In this document: piece by piece, positions 43,938-50,145 of the stretch
How positions within the stretch are numbered: the first letter of the stretch is position 1
Layout of the letters: each line of letters opens with the position of its first letter
Notes under the pieces: model-generated
Database searches by the model: none
Told to the model about the DNA's origin: nothing
Seen by the model: the letters and a program-made list of their open reading frames with translations, nothing else
Translations under genes and position numbers: made by a program
NCBI GenBank assembly: GCA_946479435.1
Contig: CAMLFX010000010.1
Location: forward strand, 1-50,145
Direction of reading: 5' to 3'
DNA: 50,145 nt
Source of the DNA: an uncultured Sphingobacteriales bacterium
Lineage (GTDB): Bacteria; Bacteroidota; Bacteroidia; Chitinophagales; Chitinophagaceae

Positions 43938-44650
43938 TATTCAAATAAATAAGCTGCTTTCTCAAGGCTCTCCGGTTTACCCACATCTATAAATACATTA
44001 CCGGTATGATCGAAGCCTTTGATGATTTCTGATTTTGCAAAGTGTAGATAGACATCTATCATCGAGAATTTACCTTCGAAAGGCATATCTAATATTTTAG
44101 GCGATAGCACCTGTATGCCGCTGAATGCAAATGGCTGCGTTATTGCACTATCGCGTGAAATGCGTTGTTGACCCGTAGTATTATTCTGCCAACCACAAAG
44201 GGCCATCTGATCATCGAATAAAAGCTGGCGCGATGAATCGCGCTTCATCACTGCGAGGGTTGCTATTGCATTTGATTCTTTATGCGCTGCTATCATCCTG
44301 CCTAGGTCGAGGTTGGTCAGCACGTCCACATTTATTACCACAAATGCTTCCTCACCTTCAAAATAATGTGCTGCTTTTTTTAGTCCACCGCCTGTTTCTA
44401 AAACCACATCGCGCTCGTCAGATATTGTAACCCAACTACCAAAGCCACCATTTTCCTCAATAACATCTTCTATTTGTTGCGCGAAGTGATGTACGTTAAC
44501 AATTACATCTTCAATACCGAAACGTTGCAGGTATTTAATGGTATGTTCCAGCAGGGTTTTGCCATTCACTTCTGCCAGTGCTTTGGGGTGGTGGTCGGTA
44601 AAAGGCTTCAGGCGTGTGCCGAGGCCCGCGGCGAAGATCATGGCTTTCAT
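43937..44650 (-). CDS. MurU-like sugar-1-phosphate nucleotidyltransferase
   Basis: From the ATG at 44650 it has 237 residues beginning MKAMIFAAGLGTRLKPFTDHHPKAL, the nucleotide-binding signature with intact GTR and PKAL. It has VVNVDVLTNLD-type metal-binding sequence (VINVDVLTN) and ends with the short FIDVGKPESLEKA typical of single-domain enzymes like MurU. MurU makes UDP-MurNAc in a peptidoglycan recycling route, but its usual partner kinase AmgK is not beside it. The sugar specificity is therefore open. It is divergent from the PfkB kinase. Confidence 0.85.
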   Translation of the reverse strand: MKAMIFAAGLGTRLKPFTDHHPKALAEVNGKTLLEHTIKYLQRFGIEDVIVNVHHFAQQIEDVIEENGGFGSWVTISDERDVVLETGGGLKKAAHYFEGEEAFVVINVDVLTNLDLGRMIAAHKESNAIATLAVMKRDSSRQLLFDDQMALCGWQNNTTGQQRISRDSAITQPFAFSGIQVLSPKILDMPFEGKFSMIDVYLHFAKSEIIKGFDHTGNVFIDVGKPESLEKAAYLFE

Positions 44651-44692
44651 ATAGTAAAAATAGCGGAAAGCTGAATAAAATCTCAAATCTGC

Positions 44693-44700
44693 TACCTTTG
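44693..44700 (+). promoter_or_regulatory. Putative promoter (-7 box) for the PfkB-family kinase
   Basis: TACCTTTG (TAnnTTTG) lies 20 bases before the ATG at 44721, in the 70-base divergent gap. No TTTG is at the expected -33 position. Confidence 0.45.
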
Positions 44701-44720
44701 CCACAAATCATAAAAAAATT

Positions 44721-45644
44721 ATGTCTTTAGTAGTAGTAGGCACTATCGCCTTCGATGCGCTGGAAACGCCATTTGGCAAAGTGGATAGGATAATTGGCGG
44801 ATCGGCCATGTATGCAGGTTATGCTGCAAGCAACCTTACACAGCCCATCAAACAAGTATCTATAATAGGTGGTGATTTTCCGCAGGAAGAGATAGATAAA
44901 ATGACTGCACGCGGAATGAATTTTGAAGGTGTTGAAGTGGTGAAAGATGGTAAAAGCTTCTTCTGGAGTGGCCGCTACCACATGGATATGAATACGCGCG
45001 ACACGCTGGTAACTGACCTGAACGTACTGGCGCAATTCAACCCCCAAATACCCGACAGCTACCAGGATTGTGAATTCCTGATGCTGGGCAACCTAAGCCC
45101 TGCAGTGCAAATAAGTGTCATCAACCAGCTAAAAACGCGCCCTAAGTTAGTAGTAATGGATACTATGAACTTCTGGATGGAAATAGCGATGCCTGAACTG
45201 GAACAAGTACTAAAAATGGTTGACGTACTGATGGTGAATGATGGCGAAGCGCGCCAGCTAAGCGGTGAATATTCGCTGGTGAAAGCTGCACAGAAAATAC
45301 AGGCAATGGGGCCTAAATATGTTATTATAAAAAAAGGCGAACATGGTGCGCTCCTGTTTCATAACAAAGAGGTATTCTTTGCCCCAGCTTTGCCATTGGA
45401 AGATGTATTTGACCCTACCGGCGCAGGCGATACATTTGCAGGTGGTTTCATAGGGCATATAGCTAAAACGAAAGACATTTCTTTCGAGAATATGAAAACC
45501 GCTATTATCGTTGGTTCGGCTATGGCTTCTTTCTGTGTAGAGAAATTTGGCCCAACCCGTATGCAGGAAATAACGAAGGAAGATATAGAAGCCCGTATGG
45601 ATGCTTTTGTTGACCTGGTGAACTTTGATATTGCTTTGGTATAA
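44721..45644 (+). CDS. PfkB-family carbohydrate/nucleoside kinase
   Basis: A ribokinase-like enzyme of 307 residues that should phosphorylate a sugar or nucleoside with ATP. The N-terminal GGSAMYAGYAASNL is the substrate-binding glycine motif. The C-terminal DPTGAGDTFAGGFIGH carries the catalytic Asp and the ATP anion hole. It starts MSLVVVGTIAFDALETPFG with a typical first beta-strand. The substrate is not identifiable from sequence. It is flanked by a divergent nucleotidyltransferase gene and a shared terminator downstream. Confidence 0.92.
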   Translation: MSLVVVGTIAFDALETPFGKVDRIIGGSAMYAGYAASNLTQPIKQVSIIGGDFPQEEIDKMTARGMNFEGVEVVKDGKSFFWSGRYHMDMNTRDTLVTDLNVLAQFNPQIPDSYQDCEFLMLGNLSPAVQISVINQLKTRPKLVVMDTMNFWMEIAMPELEQVLKMVDVLMVNDGEARQLSGEYSLVKAAQKIQAMGPKYVIIKKGEHGALLFHNKEVFFAPALPLEDVFDPTGAGDTFAGGFIGHIAKTKDISFENMKTAIIVGSAMASFCVEKFGPTRMQEITKEDIEARMDAFVDLVNFDIALV

Positions 45645-45669
45645 TATCTATTTACAATAGACTAATAAG

Positions 45670-45699
45670 AATAAAGGCTGCACTAATGCAGCCTTTATT
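45670..45699. terminator. Bidirectional terminator, PfkB kinase/DUF2130
   Basis: AATAAAGGCTGCA and TGCAGCCTTTATT form a perfect 13-base stem around CTAA. The stop codon of the DUF2130 gene (45699-45701) overlaps the final base of the hairpin. Confidence 0.85.
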
Positions 45700-46949
45700 T
45701 ATTCAAGCAGATGCTCATCACTATCTTCTATCAGGTTGAGGTCTACCTCTTCCATACCCGCTATGCCTTCTATAGACCCTTTTATGTGTGCGGCATTGAG
45801 CAATACTTTTTCCAGTTGCTTTTCGCGTACTTTCCACAGTTTCTCCATCTGGTCGCGCTCTTTTTGTATGCTGATGCGCATGCTCATAAAGCCTTCACGT
45901 ATTGCCTTCCATTGCTCAGAAAATTCAGAACCTATCAGGTAGTTATACAGAAGTGTCATTTTATCACCTTTATTATCCTGGCTTTTGCCCGCAGTGTACA
46001 CGCGTATTATCAGGTCGCGCAATACATAAGCCAAAGCACGCACTTCTTTAAAAGAACATATCCATACACCATCGCGCTCACCAAAGCCTTCCATATCCTT
46101 TGGCATTGCCTGTGTAACAATAACCGCCACATCGGCCCCAAGGCTACGCATGTCGGCTTTCAGCTTTTCTATCCACTCTATGCTAAAGTCTTTAGTGCGT
46201 TTACTCTCATAAATGATCTTACCACATTCCTGGCCAAACTGGTTGCGTACCTGTTGTATGCAATCGGCACCACGCACACCTTTACCCACTTCACCTACCA
46301 GGTCGAAAGGAAATGTATTGCGCAGCAATTCTTCTAAAGCCAATTCCTGTACTTCGCCCTGCAACTGCATGGAGCCTTGTTCTGCTTTTCGGCGCATTTC
46401 TTCTACCAGCTTATTCTGGTCGTCTATTTTCTTCTCATACTCTTTAATGCGCATCTGGTGCTCCAGTTCTTTAACACGGTTGCGTTCATCTTCTTCTCTA
46501 CGTATCAGATCGGTGAGCTTGTTGCGCTCTTCCAGCAGCATTTGCTGCAGTTTAAGATCCAGTTCCTTTTCCTTGCTTAATATTTCCTGTTCTTTACGTA
46601 TAAAATCCAATTCTTTTTCGCGTGCCAGCCTCAGTTTTTCTTCTTTATCAGCATCCATCTCCTTCAGCATTTTCAGTTGCACTTCGTAATCGCCCTCTAC
46701 TTGCTTACGTACCTGCTGCTCTATTTGTACCGATATTTTTTGACGTTCTTCTGTTATCAGGCGAAGCGTTTCTTCTTCCTTCAACTGCAACTGGCGTTGA
46801 TAGTCCCCTTCTTTTTTCTTGTATTCATCATCTTTTTTCTTCTGCCAATCCATCATCTGGGCACGCAGCTCTTTTTGTACCTCATCGCGTATAGCGTCAT
46901 TAGGTTCAAATTCATTCGCACAGTTAGGACAAATTATCTTTGTAGTCAT
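45699..46949 (-). CDS. DUF2130 coiled-coil protein
   Basis: The 416-residue protein starts with a CPNC zinc-ribbon-like element (MTTKIICPNCANEFEPND). A coiled coil of about 170 residues full of Glu/Lys/Arg/Gln follows. A globular C-terminal domain then contains VGEVGKGVRGADCIQQVRNQFGQECGKIIYESKRTKDFSIEWIEKLK, with a PD-(D/E)xK nuclease-like ESKRT. DUF2130 is a known domain of unknown function, and the nuclease likeness is my reading only. It stands alone. Confidence 0.9.
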   Translation of the reverse strand: MTTKIICPNCANEFEPNDAIRDEVQKELRAQMMDWQKKKDDEYKKKEGDYQRQLQLKEEETLRLITEERQKISVQIEQQVRKQVEGDYEVQLKMLKEMDADKEEKLRLAREKELDFIRKEQEILSKEKELDLKLQQMLLEERNKLTDLIRREEDERNRVKELEHQMRIKEYEKKIDDQNKLVEEMRRKAEQGSMQLQGEVQELALEELLRNTFPFDLVGEVGKGVRGADCIQQVRNQFGQECGKIIYESKRTKDFSIEWIEKLKADMRSLGADVAVIVTQAMPKDMEGFGERDGVWICSFKEVRALAYVLRDLIIRVYTAGKSQDNKGDKMTLLYNYLIGSEFSEQWKAIREGFMSMRISIQKERDQMEKLWKVREKQLEKVLLNAAHIKGSIEGIAGMEEVDLNLIEDSDEHLLE

Positions 46950-47038
46950 ATTATCGTTAAAAACACTTACGGAATATACAAAGTTCGTATTTATACAGGA
47001 ACACCTAGGGTACTAATTTTTGCGTATTTTTCGGTTTC

Positions 47039-48934
47039 ATGTACCTGAAGCAATTCTTTATTGTTGCCTGTTTATTGATATCGGTGCCTGCTATGGCACA
47101 GGTACCAGTATCAGCGCAATCCAGTTTTGATAAAGCAATGCGGCTCAGGCAGCAAAAACAAAATGAGGCAGCGTGCAAGGAAATGCAGAAGGCCATTAGC
47201 AATTACCCGGCATATACCGAAGCCTATAGCGTACTAGGCGAATGGTATTTTACCGAACGTAAATATGCAGATGCCATAAAAATATTTCGACAGGCAAGCA
47301 GTAGCACACGGAATGGAACACAGGCATTTGCCAAGCCATTGGCCAGGTGTTTGTTATATAACTATCAATCGTCAAAGGCACTCAATGTATTAAACAGTAC
47401 ACAGCCGGGTAAAGCTGGAGATGACTGGAAAGCTTTATCGGCGCAGGCAATGTTCATGCAAAAAAGTATGAACCAACCATTTTATGATACTATACACAAT
47501 ATGGGTATCAGCGTGAATACGCCTTTCGCAGAAACACACCCTTATATATCGGCTGACAGTCAAACCTTATATTTTACACGAAGAGTAAATGGAATTGACG
47601 ATGATTTTTTTCGTAGCAGGAAAGACAGTTGCGGGGGGTGGTTTTATGCACGTAATATGGGTAGTCCCCCCAATACCAGCAGTCATGAGTCGGCGCAAAT
47701 GATATCTGCTGATGGGCACTACCTTTTCTTCAGCCGTTGCGATAACCGCAGCGACAATGGATGGGATCGCGGCGGTTGCGATCTTTTTATGGCTTATACA
47801 GCCGATAGCGTATGGTCGATACCACAAAGCTTTGGTGCTACAATTAATACACCTGCCTATGAAGGTATGCCTTGCCTGTCTTCAGACAACAGGGAATTGT
47901 ATTATGTAAGCGACAGGCCAGATGGATATGGTGGGTTGGATATATGGGTATCAAGGTTTGAAAACGGGTTATGGCAAGAGCCGCGTAACCTTGGCCCGGG
48001 CATCAATACAACAGGAGATGAAACTGCACCTTTTTTACATGCCGATAATAACACGCTTTATTTTGCCAGCGACGGGCATGTAGGCATGGGTGGAAATGAC
48101 CTATATTTCTGCCGGCGAACGGGTGATACTACCTGGAGTAAGACTGAGAACCTGGGTTACCCTATTAATACTACAGCTAATGAAAGCAGTATATCTCTAA
48201 CTGTTGATGGACACCGCGCATATTTATCATCTGACAGAGATAGCGTGGCCGGCAATTATGATATATATGAATTATCAATGCCACCAATGCTGCAACCCGT
48301 ACCTATAGCCGTGCTGAAAGGTTATACCTACGATAGCATGACCAAGGACAGGTTGAACTATGCAAGTATTTATATAAGCGATGCAAACACCGGTGAGCAA
48401 TTATACCATTATGTATCGAACAGGGGTGATGGCAGTTATATGATAACACTACCCGTAGGACGTAACTATACTTACAACGCCGACCGTATAGGGTATCTTG
48501 CTATGACCGATACCCTCCGGTTTAGAAACATAAGTGCTATGGAGGCTATAAGCTACAATATTCCCTTACTACCCCAGGGGTACGAGGCACCTGTAACCGA
48601 CACTACCCTTGTCACCATACATTTCCCGAGAAATGTAGCCGCTGTATCTGATTCTGACCGAGCCATCCTTGAACTCCTGATAAAACCTTATCTGCAACAA
48701 CCTAACATGATGATATTGGTGCAAGGTTATACAGACAATACAGGCACACCAATGATCAATGAACAGCTATCTTATGAACGTGCAAAACTTGTGTCTGATG
48801 CTATCATGGCTATGGGTGTTGATAGCTCCGCTATCAGTTCACAAGGTTGGGGAGAGGCCGACCCTGTGGCTACTAATGATACCGAAGAGGGCCGGACGGA
48901 GAACAGGAGAGTAGAAGTAATTATCAGGAGATAG
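47039..48934 (+). CDS. PorE-like T9SS-associated protein (TPR, beta-propeller, CRD, OmpA)
   Basis: The 631-residue protein has four parts in the order known for PorE of Porphyromonas gingivalis, a T9SS component thought to tie the machine to peptidoglycan. TPR helices lie at residues 28-100. WD40/PD40-type propeller blades with ETHPYISADSQTLYF and YEGMPCLSSDNRELYY lie at about 160-410. A carboxypeptidase regulatory-like domain is at about 420-500, and an OmpA-type domain (VTIHFPRN...VQGYTDNTG...ENRRVEV) at 525-631. The signal peptide ends PAMAQ and looks like signal peptidase I type, whereas PorE is reported as a lipoprotein. The general fold is secure; the T9SS role is inference from architecture. 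Other Bacteroidetes paralogues share this layout. Confidence 0.85.
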   Translation: MYLKQFFIVACLLISVPAMAQVPVSAQSSFDKAMRLRQQKQNEAACKEMQKAISNYPAYTEAYSVLGEWYFTERKYADAIKIFRQASSSTRNGTQAFAKPLARCLLYNYQSSKALNVLNSTQPGKAGDDWKALSAQAMFMQKSMNQPFYDTIHNMGISVNTPFAETHPYISADSQTLYFTRRVNGIDDDFFRSRKDSCGGWFYARNMGSPPNTSSHESAQMISADGHYLFFSRCDNRSDNGWDRGGCDLFMAYTADSVWSIPQSFGATINTPAYEGMPCLSSDNRELYYVSDRPDGYGGLDIWVSRFENGLWQEPRNLGPGINTTGDETAPFLHADNNTLYFASDGHVGMGGNDLYFCRRTGDTTWSKTENLGYPINTTANESSISLTVDGHRAYLSSDRDSVAGNYDIYELSMPPMLQPVPIAVLKGYTYDSMTKDRLNYASIYISDANTGEQLYHYVSNRGDGSYMITLPVGRNYTYNADRIGYLAMTDTLRFRNISAMEAISYNIPLLPQGYEAPVTDTTLVTIHFPRNVAAVSDSDRAILELLIKPYLQQPNMMILVQGYTDNTGTPMINEQLSYERAKLVSDAIMAMGVDSSAISSQGWGEADPVATNDTEEGRTENRRVEVIIRR

Positions 48935-49003
48935 CTACTTAGTAAATAGATCGATTCCATTATGGCATTCCTATGACAATTGAAGTATGCTATAAAAAGC
49001 ACC

Positions 49004-49753
49004 ATGTGTACTTTTGCAGCTATGAGTTGGGTACATTACATTCCTATAGCAACCACAGTTTTTTCTGCCATATTTTTCAGCATCCTCTTCCGACATTGGA
49101 ACCGGCAAAGACAAACACTTTATTTGTTCTGGTGGATGCTTGGTGTTCTATTTTATGGTGCCGGTACTGTTACCGAAAGTATTAATACCCTTGCAGGCTA
49201 TAGCGGGGCCAATTTTAAAGCCTGGTATATATTTGGTGCGCTATTAGGTGGTGCCCCACTGGCGCAGGGCAGCGTGTATCTTTTAATGAAAAGAAAGAAA
49301 GCAAACACACTCAGCGCAATATTGATAACTGTAATCATTATCACCTCTATATTAGTTATATGCTCTCCATTGCATGAAGTAAAAGGCACGGATGTAAGGC
49401 TAAATGGGGAAATTTTACAATGGTCATTTATCAGGTTAATCACTCCATTTATCAATATATATGCGTTTATTTTCCTGGTAGGCGGCGCGGTATATTCAGC
49501 GTACATCTACTATAAACAAAAACACTTTAAAAGCAGGTTTTATGGCAATTTACTTATAGCCATAGGTGGATTGCTGCCTGGTATAGGTGGCTCCTTTACA
49601 AAATTTGGATATGTAGAGGTATTGTATGTTACCGAATTTATAGGCCTGTGCTTTATATACTGGGGTTACTATGTTATTAAACAAGCATCAGAAACATCTC
49701 TTCACTCCAACCAGTTAAAGTACAAAGAAAATTTGCTAACCCCTGCATCCTGA
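49004..49753 (+). CDS. Multi-pass membrane protein of unknown function
   Basis: About 249 residues with roughly seven hydrophobic helices (first TTVFSAIFFSIL, last FIGLCFIYWGYYVI) and short loops. The tail is hydrophilic (ASETSLHSNQLKYKENLLTPAS). There are no catalytic motifs I recognise. The start could be ATG 49004 or 49022, and a TTG-initiated reading reaches 48980. A TACTTTTG box at 49009-49016 would favour a near-leaderless start at 49022. It follows the PorE-like gene after about 70 bases on the same strand. Confidence 0.78.
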   Translation: MCTFAAMSWVHYIPIATTVFSAIFFSILFRHWNRQRQTLYLFWWMLGVLFYGAGTVTESINTLAGYSGANFKAWYIFGALLGGAPLAQGSVYLLMKRKKANTLSAILITVIIITSILVICSPLHEVKGTDVRLNGEILQWSFIRLITPFINIYAFIFLVGGAVYSAYIYYKQKHFKSRFYGNLLIAIGGLLPGIGGSFTKFGYVEVLYVTEFIGLCFIYWGYYVIKQASETSLHSNQLKYKENLLTPAS

Positions 49754-49778
49754 TACTTTAAAAAATGCCCGAAGACAT

Positions 49779-49817
49779 AATAAAGGAAGCCACCCGAATT
49801 GAGTGGCTTCCTTTATT
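49779..49817. terminator. Bidirectional terminator at the right end
   Basis: AATAAAGGAAGCCAC (49779-49793) pairs perfectly with 49803-49817 across a 9-base loop, flanked by A/T runs on both sides. It lies between convergent genes, 26 bases after one stop and 17 bases before the other. Confidence 0.85.
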
Positions 49818-49833
49818 TTAATTATCTGTCTAA

Positions 49834-50145
49834 TTATTTCCCTTTCGCTTGCGCAGCTTGTATCTGCTTAACCAGGTCGTTATTAGGTTCTATTGATAAC
49901 ACCAGATCTTCGTATTTCTTTTGGTTAGCTTTATCATTAGCATTGTAATAATACAACAGCATGTATTGATAAGCCTGCATCAGGTCGTTTTTCTTATCAT
50001 AGTCTGGGCCTACTTTTTCAAGCCATTTAGTATAGAAAGGAACAGCTGTACCTTGTTTACCTTCGTTGTCAACTGCAGCACCTACACGGCCTCTCCAGTA
50101 TGTAGCAGAAGGTTGGTCGGGGAACTTTGTTTCCATTTGTTCAAA
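49834..50145 (-). CDS. TPR-type protein, C-terminal part (gene runs off the window)
   Basis: The minus strand is open from the window edge to the stop at 49834, giving the last 103 residues of a larger protein. Helical repeats such as PSATYWRGRVGAAVDNEGKQGTAVPFYTKWLEKV and DLMQAYQYMLLYYYNANDKANQKKYEDLVLSIEPNNDLV resemble TPR units, as in envelope TPR proteins of this phylum. The apparent Met at 50136 is probably internal, because the frame continues upstream (FEQMETK). Confidence 0.8.
   Translation of the reverse strand, partial: FEQMETKFPDQPSATYWRGRVGAAVDNEGKQGTAVPFYTKWLEKVGPDYDKKNDLMQAYQYMLLYYYNANDKANQKKYEDLVLSIEPNNDLVKQIQAAQAKGK

Noticed and set aside
45711..46337. A 208-residue open frame opposite the DUF2130 gene
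   Set aside because: It is antisense to a well-supported coiled-coil protein and has no recognisable domain or start context.
47063..47074. Lipobox-like IVAC at the start of the PorE-like protein
   Set aside because: The cysteine at residue 11 is too close to the N-terminus to leave a full hydrophobic core. Cleavage after PAMA fits better.

Overview
The window looks like a chromosomal segment of a Bacteroidota bacterium, most likely of the family Chitinophagaceae. The family-level call is inference. The phylum call rests on type IX secretion (T9SS) sorting domains of types A and B, a PorE-like protein, a RemB-like outer-membrane protein, a FadL/OmpP1 porin, Bat-type VWA genes, scarce Shine-Dalgarno sequences, and promoters of the Bacteroidetes form TTTG-N19/20-TAnnTTTG. 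I see no insertion sequence, prophage, integrase or CRISPR array. This is mostly housekeeping and cell-envelope DNA.

Layout. 1-1324: 5' part of tuf (EF-Tu) behind four tRNA genes (Thr-TGT, Tyr-GTA, Gly-TCC, Thr-GGT; all minus) and a clear promoter. This is the same gene order as the E. coli thrU-tyrU-glyT-thrT-tufB operon. 1378-4900: two paralogous EGF-like lipoproteins and a large T9SS type B cargo protein. 5118-16321: a sugar nucleotidyltransferase (plus), then a long minus-strand block of pyrC, a MutS-like ATPase, an active rhomboid, an apparently dead rhomboid, an endonuclease/exonuclease/phosphatase-family protein, cysS, an MsbA-like exporter and galE. 16392-22195: RemB/Wzi-like outer-membrane protein, YdeI-family protein, a repeat-bearing intergenic region, and a secreted subtilisin-like protease with a T9SS tail. 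22274-26412: two small membrane-associated proteins, then uvrB and dinB tail to tail. 26572-29403: Bat-type operon (DUF58, BatD-like, BatA-like VWA) without moxR. 29600-33573: a lipoprotein, an amidohydrolase, and a pseudouridine synthase with a very long repetitive basic N-terminal arm. 33711-35878: ECF sigma factor, anti-sigma-like membrane protein and small beta-barrel protein. 35962-38499: FadL-type porin and SGNH lipoprotein. 38621-40693: radA and comF, with a terminator-like hairpin in the radA leader. 41068-50145: M3 oligoendopeptidase, T9SS type A cargo, MurU-like nucleotidyltransferase, PfkB-family kinase, DUF2130 protein, PorE-like envelope protein, a multi-pass membrane protein and the end of a TPR protein.

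Themes. Much of the content is envelope and surface biology: T9SS cargo at 2615, 19028 and 43028, a T9SS-linked PorE-like anchor at 47039, and a RemB-like surface protein. DNA repair is the other theme (uvrB, dinB, radA, MutS-like). Convergent genes are packed tightly. Many junctions end in near-perfect symmetric hairpins that probably terminate both strands, and in three of them the minus-strand stop codon lies in or touches the hairpin arm. Two other convergent pairs share or abut stop codons with no terminator between them.

I found no obvious undescribed multi-gene system. The best leads are the inactive/active rhomboid pair, the repeat-armed pseudouridine synthase, the structured region between the YdeI gene and the protease, and the attenuator-like radA leader.
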